The translations under genes were made by a program, and so were the position numbers. Positions 1-12,400 of a stretch of 64,000 nucleotides of DNA are shown in pieces. The notes beneath the pieces are model-generated. The model saw nothing but the letters and a program-made list of their open reading frames with translations. It did not search any database and was not told the DNA's origin. Positions within the stretch are counted from its first letter, which is position 1. Each line of letters starts with the position of its first letter. Source of the DNA: Mytilus edulis (lineage: Eukaryota; Mollusca; Bivalvia; Mytilida; Mytilidae); NCBI RefSeq assembly GCF_963676685.1, contig NC_092347.1:86244592-86308591 (forward strand), given 5' to 3'.

Positions 1-294
1 TCCCGTCATTGTACGAAATTTTAAGTCAGACTAGACTTCCGGTTTGCGTTTTTCTGTATACTTTGAACATACATATACTACGAATAAAGTGTTTTTTCAG
101 AATTTTATCTGCTATCATTTTCAATTTTACTATCCACGGCGGTCACAGAGTTTATTAAATAGAGAGGGTCTGTATACTATATCAAAGATCACCATGGATC
201 GATTAGTAAACTTAGAATTGAAAGTAAATACGCTTTATTTATATAGTAATGAATGTTCATAATATACAGATAAGCGCTAAAATTATTCATGTGA

Positions 295-833
295 ACTTTT
301 GATACTTTTTCTGAAATTCTCCAGTCATTAAATCTTTTACAAAATTCATTGATTACATAAAAAAAGAAGATGTGGTATGATTGCCATGTTAAGACAACTC
401 TCCACAAGAGACCAAAATGACACAGATATTAACAACTATAGGTCAACGTACGTAAGCCCTACCGCATACTCAGCTTCAAAAGGCCCGAAATGACAATGTA
501 AAACAATGCAAACGAGAAAACTAGCGGCCTTATTTATGTACAAAAAATGAACGAAAAACAAAGATGTAACACATAAACAAACGACAACCACTGAATTAAA
601 GGCTCCTACTTAAATAAATGTTCAACGACAACCACTGAATTACAGGCTCCTTACTTAAATAAATGTTCATAACATACTAAATGTATGTTCATATTGAAAT
701 TGATAGAAAACCAAAAACTGGGAACTTTGGAAATAAAGCTGGAGGGGAAAAAAAACATTTTCCTGTCTCCAATAACCTATGACTTATGATACTTTTGCTG
801 AAATTCTCCAGTCATTCTGTATTTTACAAAATT
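295..833. repeat. Direct repeat pair flanking inserted dispersed repeats
   Basis: A stretch around 295-345 (TGATACTTTTTCTGAAATTC and following bases) recurs around 783-833 in the same orientation. The DNA between holds unrelated dispersed repeats: a reversed SINE-like tail at about 366-480 (reverse complement of the element seen at 26,340 and 43,660) and a 44-bp unit repeated twice at about 579-623 and 624-668. No gene is seen in 1-1,810. This reads as repeat insertion accompanied by local duplication. Confidence 0.5.
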
Positions 834-875
834 CTTCCAACAACACTTTACATACTTTAAACTACGCTCTGAATG

Positions 876-891
876 CCCGCGATTTCGCGGG
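876..891. repeat. Perfect GC-rich hairpin
   Basis: CCCGCGA and TCGCGGG form a perfect 7-bp inverted repeat with a 2-nt gap in AT-rich DNA. I remember this motif as part of a common mussel repeat. From 900 to 1,810 I see no gene or structured element. Confidence 0.4.
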
Positions 892-1817
892 TGTGTTCTA
901 GTGTACTATGAAAATTAGATGGCAAATTCAAGCAATTTGATTGGACGAGAAGTTGTAAGTATGTGCTAAAGGACTATAGTCGTCGCTGATAATGTCAGAT
1001 AGATTAAAGGATAGTGAACTCTACTGTCTACTTAAATTAAAAAGGCAATTAACCCATTAGTCAATGAGGATTGAAATGTTATTCATGACATATTTTCCCG
1101 GGCTGTCAGTATAATTTAAGATAGAATCCTAAAAATGGCAATGGAATCCACACATAGAGGATTGAAACCCCAAAACAATTAAAATTATGAAGAAATAATT
1201 GCAATCCGTCATTCATTCGCTAGTAAATCGTCACAAACTCCAAATCTAATAATCATATAGGATATAACAAAAACATCAATTTTAAATAAAAATAAAACTG
1301 CTGTCAAATAGTTGTGGTATCTGCATTTCGGTTTGTTACATATGGGGAATCAAGTGTATATTGGAATAAACATATTTTTTAAAAGGTTTATGGGAATTAA
1401 ATCCACATTCAAATTTAAAACTGATTCCCGTTTAGACATGTACATCATTATCTTTTAATATGTGGAACACAACCCGAATTTGAATTTGTCCTTAAGTAAT
1501 TGTTGTTCCGATGATGAGTTCGGTAGAAAAAAAACATGTCTCATAAAAACTACTAGACTTAAAATGTCTGGTCAAGATCTTATAAGTCATTTGAACTGAC
1601 TGATTCTAAAGGGAAATACTTATAATCCACTAAAATGTTACTAAACAATAGGTTAAACACGTCCTAATTACATTGGGTGCTTCATTATATATAATCCATA
1701 AAATAATTGATATTGTTGGTTTTTCAGGATCATACTCATATTTACCTTTTAGTCTTTGTAAAAATTGCATCAATGTCAAAATTCAGAAAATATCTTTTCT
1801 CTAATACAAGTGGATAT

Positions 1818-1974
1818 CAGTGGCGGATCCAGAACTTTTCCTAAGGGGGGGCCCGCTGACTGACCTAAGAGGGGGCCCGCTCCAGTCATGCTTCAATGAT
1901 TTCCTATATAATCAACCAAATTTACCCACGAAAGGGGGGCCCGGGCCCCCCAGCCCCCCCCTGGGATCCGCCTA
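1818..1974. mobile_element. MITE with terminal inverted repeats and TGGATAT target-site duplication
   Basis: The ends carry matching inverted sequence (AGTGGCGGATCC at the left, GGATCCGCCTA at the right). TGGATAT is present directly before (1811-1817) and directly after (1975-1981), which is a clean target-site duplication of at least 7 bp. The interior is unusually rich in runs of G and C (GGGGGGGCCC blocks) and has no coding capacity of its own. The termini and duplication length suggest a non-autonomous hAT-like element. The region 1,982-2,580 after it shows no gene. Confidence 0.75.
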
Positions 1975-2579
1975 TGGATATACTAGTAGCATATCTCATT
2001 CAGATAACTGAGTCATGTTCATTTGTATGGGTATTAAAATCACACACGAACATTTTTGTGAATAAAATATTAAATATATATTTAGAATGTAAATCTTATA
2101 TAATTGAGATTAAAGTATGCAAATTGGCAGAGTTTTCAGTCAAGGAATTCAATTGAATGGAATAAAAATAATTGATGTACAAAATCGTAAACATCACATG
2201 ACAAAAACTATGTAATAATGGTCACGAGTTTTTCAAAAATTTAGTCACGAATAAACCACATATTATTACTTAGGTTTCCAGTATATCAAATAATCTTCGT
2301 AGGTTTAAGAAAAAATATTGGTTTTATCTTATTTTTTTCAACGTTTACATCTGATTTTTAATGATGTTAAAACACAATATCATTTCATTCTTGATCAACC
2401 ACTGCATTTGTTTCTTTTTGTATTACACTCAAAATGTACATTGGAAAATCCTTTTGAAATTTTGGTTCTTCAATGATATCCAATATCGTACTTCTGACTT
2501 TTTTACTTTTTTTTTATCCAATCCTCACTGTGGAGTCTTAATAGACATTCACTCATCATTTCCATTTATTCCCATTTAT

Positions 2580-3640
2580 TCCCATTGCAGACAAGTGTCT
2601 GTTTTAATGACATTTAGTCCTCAACTACATGTACCATCATAGTAAGCAATATATGTCGTCATGACATTTAGTCACCATTTGAATTCAATTTATTTCTATT
2701 GTCGGCAATGTCTGTGATAATGTCATTTATTAACATCCCATTTTATTCACGTTGTCGGCAATGTCTGTGATAATGTCATTTATTAACATCCCATTTTATT
2801 CACGTTGTCGGCAATGTCTGTGATAATGTCATTTATTAACATTCCATTTTATTCACGTTGTCGGCAATGTCTGTGATAATGTCATTTATCAACATCCCAT
2901 TTTATTCACGTTGTCGGCAATGTCTGTGATAATGTCATTTATTAACATCCCATTTTATTTACGTTGTCGGCAATGTCTGTGATAATGTCATTTATTAACA
3001 TTCCATTTTATTCACGTTGTCGGCAATGTCTGTGATAATGTCATTTATTAACATCCCATTTTATTCACGTTGTCGGCAATGTCTGTGATAATGTCATTTA
3101 TTAACATCCCATTTTATTCACGTTGTCGGCAATGTCTGTGATAATGTCATTTATTAACATCCCATTTTATTCACGTTGTCGGCAATGTCTTTGTCTGAAT
3201 GTCATTTATTAACATCCCATTTTATTCACGTTGTCGGCAATGTCTTTGTCTGAATGTCATTTATTAACATCCCATTTTATTCACGTTGTCGGCAATGTCT
3301 TTGTCTGAATGTCATTTATTAACATCCCATTTTATTCACGTTGTCGGCAATGTCTTTATCTGAATGTCATTTATTAACATCCCATTTTATTCACGTTGTC
3401 GGCAATGTCTTTGTCTGAATGTCATTTATTAACATCCCATTTTATTCACGTTGTCGGCAATGTCTGTGATAATGTCATTTATTAACATCCCATTGTATTC
3501 ACGTTGTCGGCAATGTCTGTAATAATGTCATTTATTAACATCCCATTTTATTCACGTTGTCGGCAATGTCTTTGTCTGAATTACATTTAGTCGCCATTTC
3601 CATGCATTTCTATAGTAAGCAATGACTTTGTCGTGTGAGC
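2580..3640. repeat. 53-bp tandem satellite, about 17 regular units with degenerate ends
   Basis: The unit begins GTTGTCGGCAATGTCT and repeats every 53 bp from about 2,699 to 3,590. Decayed units reach out to about 2,580 and 3,640. Two variants alternate in blocks: one reading TGTGATAATGTC (first nine or so units and two later ones) and one reading TTTGTCTGAATGTC (a run from about 3,188). The units are contiguous with no unique spacers, so this is a satellite and not a CRISPR array. Confidence 0.9.
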
Positions 3641-4289
3641 TATAGTCAAAATAAAAATGAATGTTATGACATACTTGAATACTGAAGTGATATGATTGTA
3701 AAATTTGATTTCACAATAAATGATTCACACTCGAGTTGGATAAGTTTATAGACACTTTCACAGAATACAAAATGTATCGTCTACATGACAAAATGTTTTC
3801 AGTTAAAACCTACTCCTATCATCATTCGTCTCGGCGTAATTTAATAACATTTGCCTTTTACCGATCATCAGAAAAAACAAATGGGGTTCACAATTACCAT
3901 AAAGCTAATCGAAATCGATGGGTCACTGTGAAAACTGTTAAAATATGGAAAAATGAAGGTTGGCAGGTAGGTGAAACTTGCATAAATGAAGAGATAAATG
4001 AAAAATGAATAGATTGATGCCCGATTTATATAATTCCAAGGCCGTCAGTCGGCATCAATAGCGACGAAGCAGCGCATCTATTTTGGGTGGGCAAATATCC
4101 ACTTTTTGATATGGGACGAGCTCTGACGTCCCACGGCACCAGCTTGTCTGGCAAAACAGCCGTTGAACGTCAGAGTAATCTCGGACTACTGCAACAGTTG
4201 CTTGATATAGACAATTTTCAAACATTTGAAAGAAATCATGTTAAAGTCCAAATAATAAGATGGTGTGTCTAAACTGTATTTTACATATT

Positions 4290-4610
4290 AAACCCCACCG
4301 CATTGTTTGCTCCTGTCCCAAGTCAAGAACCTTTGGCCTTTGTCAATCCTGAAGGTTTTTTTCAATATTTTGGTTCATCTATATGTTTCGAACTTCACTG
4401 TAAATTCGCATTTTCGACGAACTAGTATACATTATTGTTTTGGGCCAACTGAAGATAGCCTCCATGTGCGTGATTTTCTCGCTGTGTTGAAAACCCATTT
4501 TCGGCCTTGCGCTTTCAAACTTACTGCTCTCAGATTTGGTTGTTGCCTCTTTGGCACATTCCATGTTTCCTTTCTCAATTTTAATTTCGTCAAAATGTAT
4601 TGCGGATAAT
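4290..4610 (+). repeat. Dispersed repeat, copy 1
   Basis: About 300 bp beginning near CCTGTCCCAAGTCA and ending near CATTCCATGTTTCC. Related copies occur at about 17,880-18,160 (same strand) and about 16,165-16,400 (reverse). All share the landmarks TTTTGGGCCA, TCTCGCTG and a final CTCAATTTTA. Short open frames inside are by-products. The stretch 3,640-4,290 before it resembles 18,700-19,000 and has no convincing gene. Confidence 0.7.
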
Positions 4611-4639
4611 TTCAATGGTGATAAAACCTACAAATCTCA

Positions 4640-4910
4640 CTCTAAGACAACCTATTGCCATCCAATTGCAAGTCATGTTATTTAAATTACAATGTTTCAA
4701 CTTTACGTACCCGTTCATAAATATCTTGCATGTGACCAAAACCCATTTGAGAATAAACTATGTATAGAATATCATCAATTGTTTCAAAGTCACGATAGGG
4801 TTCCAGTTCATAGAGCAGTAGGTCTATTTATATTTTTTGAACAGGTATATCGTTTATTATGTATTATCTTTTTGAACACATGTTGATGCTTTGCTTTCTG
4901 AAATAAAAGG
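4640..4910 (+). repeat. Conserved block upstream of YHYH gene 1
   Basis: This block (landmarks: AATAAACTATGTATA, AGTCACGATA, GGTCTATTTATATTTT) is also found upstream of YHYH gene 2 at about 20,100-20,400 and as an orphan at about 16,430-16,700. Its conservation and position are compatible with a promoter or 5'UTR region, and the TATTTATA/TATATATAG stretch could be a TATA box. Function is inference. Confidence 0.45.
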
Positions 4911-5378
4911 TCAGTATTGTTATTTTGTTTTGTATAAACTCTAAACATTATTAAATAATTTCAAAATTTATATAAATTATTTGTTATTCGTACAACTGTA
5001 CCAATGTGTCTTTGAATTCACCAACATTAATTAACTTTAATCTATCAGATAGCAAATTCTTCGTTGGGGTATTTTTTACTTTTTAAATGATGTTTATGTT
5101 TTGCCCCAAAAGTTTTAAATTTCCGTCGTGCATATCCAGGTATGTTAACAGTACTAAATGTTTTCTTCGAGAGGTTAATAAATAATGTGTGTGCTTTACT
5201 CAAGCCGTATGGTGGCTTAAATTGTTTACTTCAACTTCATCTATTCTCGAATAAGCGTTTATGTTGACATATTTCTTTTTAATTTGTTAAATCAATTGAG
5301 TTCATAAAATATATAAAAAAAAGTATAAATTTGGCAATATATAATGTTAGATTTTGTACCGTTTTATTTAGCGATACA

Positions 5379-8300
5379 ATGTGGTTACAAATATGGTTAG
5401 TTGTCAGTACGGCGTTACTGCATACCGAATCAGCTGGCTTAACAAGCGAAGAAATATCCAAATTTTCTGTTTCTGGAAAGTACGAGGCAACAGTAACAGT
5501 GGACCAGTCCAACTCAGAATAGTAGGTATTTTTATAAACATTGTACTAACCATATATCCAACACAGACACACACTTCTACCACACATGGTGAGAAAAAGA
5601 GTAACACAATACTCAATATGTCAATAAATATAGATAACTAAATTTTAATTTGAGAGATAAGCAAATAAGAAAAAAAAATCCTAAAAATGAGTAAAAAGAA
5701 TTCAAAATAAGCACTGAAAACAAATGTAAATTAAGACAACAGTATTATACCGCTGTTCAAGAGTAAACAAATGATTAAAAGATACAAATCCGTATTACAA
5801 TCTAAAACTGCGGGAAACATTTCATCTATAAGTGAAAAACAACGAAACATTAAATTAAGGGCAACAAAAAACCAAACTATAATGCAACAAACATAGAAAC
5901 GAACTATTTCCCAAGTCAGGAGCCTGTAATTAAGTGGTTGTCGTTTGTAACATATGTGTTTTCGTTCAATTTTTGTACATACATTAGAAATTCTACAGTG
6001 GCTCTGAGGTCGCCCACTTTAAAAAAGCCCAAGTCTTTGTTTACTCCTTGGTTTTGATTGTTATTGTCTTAGGCTGTTAGTTTTTATTATTTGAATTGTT
6101 TTTCTTTGTCATTTTGTGGGCCTATTATAGCTGACTATGCTGTATGGGCTTTGCTCATTGTTGAAGAAAAAAGCCGTACGGTGACCTATAGTTGTTAATT
6201 TCTGTGTTATTTTGCTCTCTTGTGAAGAGTTATCTCATTGACAAATACCACATCTACATTTTTTTATATTAGATAACAACTACCACTGACAGGACATATT
6301 AAGAAAAAAAAAATACGATTTATGGTAAAGTGAATATTATACCGTTAAAATGACAACGTAACATAATGGGAATACAGTACAAATCAATTCAAGAACAACA
6401 AAGACATAGAAATACATATATAAATGATATACTAGTACATTTCAACATGTTTATCATAGAATAACAGAGAATAATACGAACTGTGTGTCTGTAACACGAA
6501 TGGATCAACGCCACAAAAAGTAACTTCGCATGTAAATCCCTAAAGATTGTATATAAATCAAGATTAGTTTCTCCGTGTAGACATTAAAATAGATTGAATT
6601 GTTTTTGCAATTATGCATTCTTCAGTTGGTATCTAATAAAAAATTCTGACAATTTCATCCTTTCAACATTATAAAGGGTCTTAGTTTTTATCTTCTTATA
6701 TCATTATTATACTTATTAACTTTATTTGCATCAATTTATCACCGTCAGATTAAACAAAATGCTTGAATTTATCTTTACTTACAACAATGTATCATCAGAG
6801 AGTAGATTAAATATTTTTCTTGAAATTATCTTTAAATATCACCATAAGATTACATGTACTAGTATATCTTTTTCATGAATTTATCACACTTTCAGTTTCA
6901 TGATCGCAGCATCTGGAATACCAGATCATCCTTGGGAAATGGTGAATCCAAACACTCCGATAAATAAAAACTACAATATCAAGATTCCTAAAACCCCGAC
7001 AGTATCATCAACTAAAGCATGTGTACCATTCGGAAAGATTGGACTGACTAGAACAGGTGTGGCAATATATAATCCCTTGGCCGGCGGGTCAGTCAATGCT
7101 GTAGAAGGAGGTAGCGCAGAAACATTTGACAGTTGTGATGGACATACGTCACCCGATGGATCATATCATTATCACAAAATTCCCGATAGTTGCTTATATA
7201 ATAACACTGTGGATGAACTAATTGGTGTAGCTTTTGATGGGTTCCCAATATATGGACCAAATGTATCGGACATATCTGATAGGTGGATAACTTCGGCGGA
7301 TTTAGACAAATGTCACGGGAGGGAAGTGAACGGTCAATATCGATACCACGTGACCGAAGAGTGGCCATATTTTCTTGGATGTTACCACGGTACTGTTTAC
7401 GCTGATGTTGTAACAGTTACATATGATTGCGATTTGAATAGTAATGGTAAGTATGTACACGTTATTAATTTAAACAACTACGACTGCAACTAAAAAAAAT
7501 TTAAATCACACAATTGTTCATCTCCTTAAATAAAGAAAGTTAATTGACATTTATTAGGACTGAAATAAAGTCTGGTAAACCTTTGACAAATTTCGTTGAC
7601 GCCATTTTTTTTCACTGGAAATATCAATTTTATTTATATAGCTATCGAGACTAACTTTTAGACCAGAGGAAAATTTCACCAACTCCACGCGTATGGTACA
7701 TTATATTCCAATTGTAAACAATGTATTTTGTCCCTCACCTAGTTCGGAAAGAATTTACAAATGTGGAAACATATGGTAAGTGTTTATTGTGAATAATCAT
7801 GGAAGTTGCTGTGACTAAATTGTAAGGAGTAGAAAATTAAAGACGATACAAATCACAAAAATAACGTATGTGTGCTGCAATGTCGACACGATGCACATGA
7901 AAAACTTGAAAATATCTTTATCGAGTTCTTGTCCCATATAACAAACATTAATATTATCAACATCACATTTTTGCATGCACAGTATTGGTAATACCTATAT
8001 AGTTTTCCAAAGAATCAAATTATCATGTTTTAGATATTTTTAAATATTTCAGATTGGGACACATGGAACTATTACTTGTGTGAGTGTCCAGATAATGGAG
8101 GAGGAGGTGGAGGCGGAGGCGGGGGTGGAGGAGGATTACCTCCACCACATGAGTGTCGTCCAGAGAACCCAAATCGTCCTGCAAACTGTCCTGATGGACC
8201 ACCACCATCGCAGCAAAGCTCAACCACAACTATAAACAACATGCAAAGTGGACCGATTTCATCGCAGCAGCCACTAACCACAATGAGCGACAGTATAAAA

Positions 8301-8387
8301 AGTGGAGATGGGAATACAGGAAGCTGCTTATGTGTTAACTGGATGTTTGTAATATTCATTGTTTTGAAATCCGTTCAAGCCTTTTGA
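5379..8387 (+). CDS. YHYH-domain secreted or surface protein, gene 1 (3 coding exons, 342 aa)
   Basis: Coding exons are 5379-5521, 6896-7446 and 8053-8387; joined they give 343 codons including the stop. Donors read GTAGGT and GTAAGT, and acceptors TTTCAG. Exon 1 encodes a signal peptide (MWLQIWLVVSTALLHTES). Exon 2 encodes the YHYH domain: the motif Y138-H-Y-H141 follows DGHTSPDGS, and FPIYGP and FLGCYHG come later. Exon 3 encodes a cysteine pair (LCECP), a run of 13 glycines, a Pro-rich segment and a hydrophobic C-terminus ending SVQAF, which suggests a GPI-anchor signal or a membrane segment. An acceptor-like TTTAG lies just before the ATG, so a noncoding first exon is likely. The YHYH family (PF14240) has no established function. 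Gene 2 at 20,980 is a paralogue with identical splice phases. Confidence 0.85.
5640..6270. repeat. Dispersed repeat cluster in intron 1 of YHYH gene 1
   Basis: Holds fragments also found elsewhere in the window. The part at 6,130-6,270 (GCTCATTGTTGAAG, CGGTGACCTATAGTTG, TACCACATCT) matches the elements at 26,340-26,460, 43,660-43,760 and 61,450-61,550. No coding sequence is supported here. Confidence 0.6.
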
Positions 8388-9498
8388 TATAGTTTATATC
8401 ACAGTATATAGTATTCGCTCGATTACAGATCTTAGACAGATTGCAAATTAAAACAGCGAACAAATGGCTGTGCTACTTAGCTGTTGTATGCAAAGATCAT
8501 TGAATTCTATCATTCTTTCAACTTTGTCTGAATGAAATATTCTCTCAGTATGGTTATTTCAGCAAAAAATAATTCTTTAAAACAATAAACAGGAGGTCAT
8601 AGTTAATTAATAGATTTACTGACATGTTACGTAGTGTTCACAAGCCATATATTCGTCGTTATTCTGTTCGCAAACTTAGTTCCTGATTTAAATGTGACAG
8701 ATACAGTTATGAGTTTGACTGTCCCTTTGGTATCTTTTGTCCCTCTTTTAAGATTCTCATTGCTAAGGGTTAATAAAAGGAACCGGAGGTCAATTATGTA
8801 GATTTTTATGTAACTTATATGATCATGTTTGACAAGATGGTTAATGATTTATCCAAGAACAAACATCGAAAAGAGTACATATTTATATAATAATCTACTT
8901 CATTTGTAGATCTTCAACTTGTTCATTTATTGCTCTCTGTATTCTTTCTAAATGTATAGTATGTTGGGATGACTAATCAAACAGTTACTTCTTAAACGGA
9001 ACCAACATTCGCTGTATTTTTTTCAACAATAACATTAACATCAACAATACCAATTTACTGCACCATGTGTGCATTTCTACAACAAATTACTCCTCTTTAG
9101 TAATGCTCGTGGCCGACACATTTGTGAGTTCAAAACCTAATACAAATGTTGAAGAGCTGATGCAACTAATAAACCCATGAGTAAAACCAAACAAGGATAA
9201 ATAAGAACAATGTCTATTTATTCACACATGTCTTTAATGTAGAACAATTACCACGGTCATCTGTAATGAAACATAAAACATTATAAGCAATAATAGGCAC
9301 AGTTCAGTCCATAGTTATAAGTAGCAAATGTACATAGGCAATTATAACCCTCTATCTCCCCTTAAGTTTTTGGTTCCTGTAATGTTCCATTAAAGGTGGC
9401 AAATACTTGTACACTGTAGTATGACTAAGCTGATATTCACACTAATCTCTGTTAGTTGAAATGCGAAACGAAAATTCAAAATGTCAATGTCATGATTG
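8388..9498. other. Intergenic, no gene seen
   Basis: This is the 3' flank of YHYH gene 1. AATAAA at 8584-8589 is a possible polyadenylation signal. A short piece at about 8,700-8,760 matches, in reverse, the GGGACAGTCAAACTCATAAA end of the Penelope-like remnant at 36.2 kb. Nothing else is recognised. Confidence 0.5.
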
Positions 9499-12400
9499 TT
9501 AATCCATACTATAATCTGAATGCCAGGCAGGTGGTCTACTAGCACGACTAGATTTACGTTGTGGATTAAGTTCTGTCGGAGTAATAATCAACGGAGGAGT
9601 GTTGGTGGTCGGCTGTGTTCCTTGGTTCTCAAATGGCGTTTCTGTGAATTCCAAACGACGGCGCTCAGGATGTGTGTTTTCAACTCTAGGACTTTTGGAT
9701 GAAGAAAGTCCTGTCTTGGGCGTTTCCAGAATGTGAAGTTTTTGCTCGCTAGGCAAATCTTGTGAATAGGTGAATTCTGGTGTAGAGCTGTCCTTGGAGT
9801 CTGAAGTTGCCTGACCAAGTGGATAATGCCTCTCACGAGTGAATCTTTGGGGGTTTCCATTAATATATCAGATGTCGGTTGAAGTACTTGTTTGGTGTCG
9901 AATGATGACGGGACAGGTACATTCTTATAACAAAGGTCATCTTGTATAGTCTTTGTTGTTTTGATGCCCTTGACAGGAACGTACTTCCTGAGAAACTTCC
10001 TGTTGCGTAAAGTTACTCTTCCAGAGCCATCAATCTTTACAGCATATTGATCAAATTGGCGGACTTCAATGATGATGCCAGTTTTGTCCCATTTGAGTGG
10101 GTAATGCCCTATTTGGTTCTGAATACGCACACAATCGCCAGTTGCAAGTTGGGGTAATCTTTTTGTACGTTCTGATAAGCGTTCGCCCTGTTTGATGTGG
10201 CGGTTTCTTAAAGCTTCTTCACGGGCATCTAACGTTTCCCTCCAAGTATTGTGAGGAGAATATCTTCCTGGTGGAATCGGAATGAAATCCCTGATTGGAT
10301 GACCAAAGACGCACATTGCAGGGGAAAGTTTTGTGTCTCTGTCAGGTGTATTTCTGTACTGAAGCATGGCCCGTTGGAATGCATCCGTGTCGAGATCACC
10401 TTTAGGACCAGTGTTATCAGCAATCATGCGTTTAACAGTTTTTACTCCAACTTCCGCCCTGCAATTGCTATGAGGGAAAGCTACTGACGATAGGCGATGG
10501 TGTACACCCCAGTCACGAAGAAACTGTTTTGTAGCAGTAGAGGTAAATTCAGGACCACCGTCAGATGCTAGTTCGTCAGGAATTCCAAAAGTGACAAATG
10601 TGCGTCGAAGACAGGTTATGAGTCCGGCTGCTCCATTTGATGATCTTTCAACAATTGGCCAGTTTGAGTATCGGTCAACTATGACAAGGTAACAAATCCC
10701 TTTGTATTGAAAAAAATCAGAACAAACGCATTGAAACGGGTAGTCTGGTGACATCAGAGGTGTAGGTGGAGCACTCGGGTTAGAAGGTGCTATCCGATTA
10801 CAATGGTTGCATCCGGCTCTTTGTGCTGTAATAGCAGGGGTAATACCTGGCCAAAAAACTGATGACTCTGCTCTAGAAATCATTGCTGTTACTCCTTGGT
10901 GAGCTGCGTGTAAAGCAGACAACACTTCATCTCGTAGGCTGGGGGGAATGATGATTCTGTCCTTGTATATTATAACACCATCAATAGTGTAAAGGTGTTC
11001 ACGGAATTGGAAGTATTCCCGTAATTGTGGAGGAAATTCATGTCGAAATTCAGGTGTACCAGACTCAATTAAGTTGATAAGTTCATTCATATTGTCGTCA
11101 CTTGCTGTAGCGGTACGAACTCTGTCCCAAGTAACGGATTTGACTGCAAGCGAATCAAGCGAGGATACGGCTGATATGAAGACACTGTTATCTATTTCAG
11201 TAGCATCCGATTCTGAATCTGTATGATGTATGTCGGATAAAAAAGATGTGACAGGTGGCAACGACATTGTACTATTCTTGATGGCTGCTATGTCATCTAA
11301 GAGAATAAGTTTTTCAGGGTCCCCAGTTGGGTGACGTGACACACCGTCAGCAGCATGATGTTTGACGCCTGGTATATGAATCATCCGGAAACGATATCTG
11401 AGTGTTTTCTCTTTCAAATTTCGAAGGCGTGAATTCGATATGTCTTCTAAAGATCTGTCACTGAATATTTTCAGGAGTGGTTTATGGTCAACAGCTATAA
11501 TAAGATCGTTGCATCCCAGTACAAAATACCTCGCTTTGTCCAAAGCGTCGACAACGGCTAGCGCTTCGCCTTCTACTGGCGCATAACGGGATTCAGCTGG
11601 ATGTGTAAATCTACTCCCGACAAGAGTTATTCGCCATCCTGTGTTACAACAAAATGGTTCACTTCCTTTGCAGGAACAATGTTTCTGAAATAGCCAGAAG
11701 CCGATACCAGTTTTTGACCAATCTGTAGCAAGACATGTCGGTTTACTTTTATCAAAGATGCGAACACTCTCTTCTATTTCGCTTATGATAGCAGCTTTCG
11801 ATTCCTCGAACAGTTTGTTGATGTGTTCATCCCAGAAAAATGGTGTTCCTGGTTTCAATAATTGCCTGAAGGGAAGCATCTTATCAGCCATGCTGAAGGC
11901 GTAGGACACTTGATTAACAAGACCAAACCATGATCGTACATCCGTAATATTTCTAGGTGTTGGGAAATCTAGGATCGCTTTAAGGTATTTCATGCAAGGA
12001 CGGACAGTGTTGGACGTGATCTCAAATCCAGCGAATTCTACAATATCTTGACCGAATAAGAACTTCTCAGGATTAAGAGTGATGCCATGACGACCACAAA
12101 TATCGAGCCATTGTACAGCTTGAAAAAAGCTTTCCTCAATTGAATCAGCCCATAGGAGGACGTCATCGACACATTTGGTTTTGTTTGGAATGTCGGCAAC
12201 AATTTCATCATATCGTCTTGTATAGGCGTCGCCTGAAGCTATGTAACCTTGCGGAGCCGTTTTGTAACGATATCTGCCCCAGGGTGTAATGAAGGTAGTC
12301 AGATGGCGATCTTCTTCAGGAATTGGCACACTATGATAGCCGTTCCAGGCGTCAAAAACTGTTTTCCTCTTTCCATTCGGTACTGATCTAGCCTGGTGGA

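Noticed and set aside
2699-3590. A CRISPR array
   Set aside because: The repeats are directly contiguous without unique spacers, and the DNA is eukaryotic.
3736-4008. A 90-codon gene
   Set aside because: The matching stretch at 18.8 kb has no equivalent open frame, so coding constraint is not supported.
6900-7493. A single-exon YHYH gene starting at the ATG at 6,900
   Set aside because: Gene 2 has CTG at this position, and splice sites join this exon in frame to a signal-peptide exon and a tail exon.
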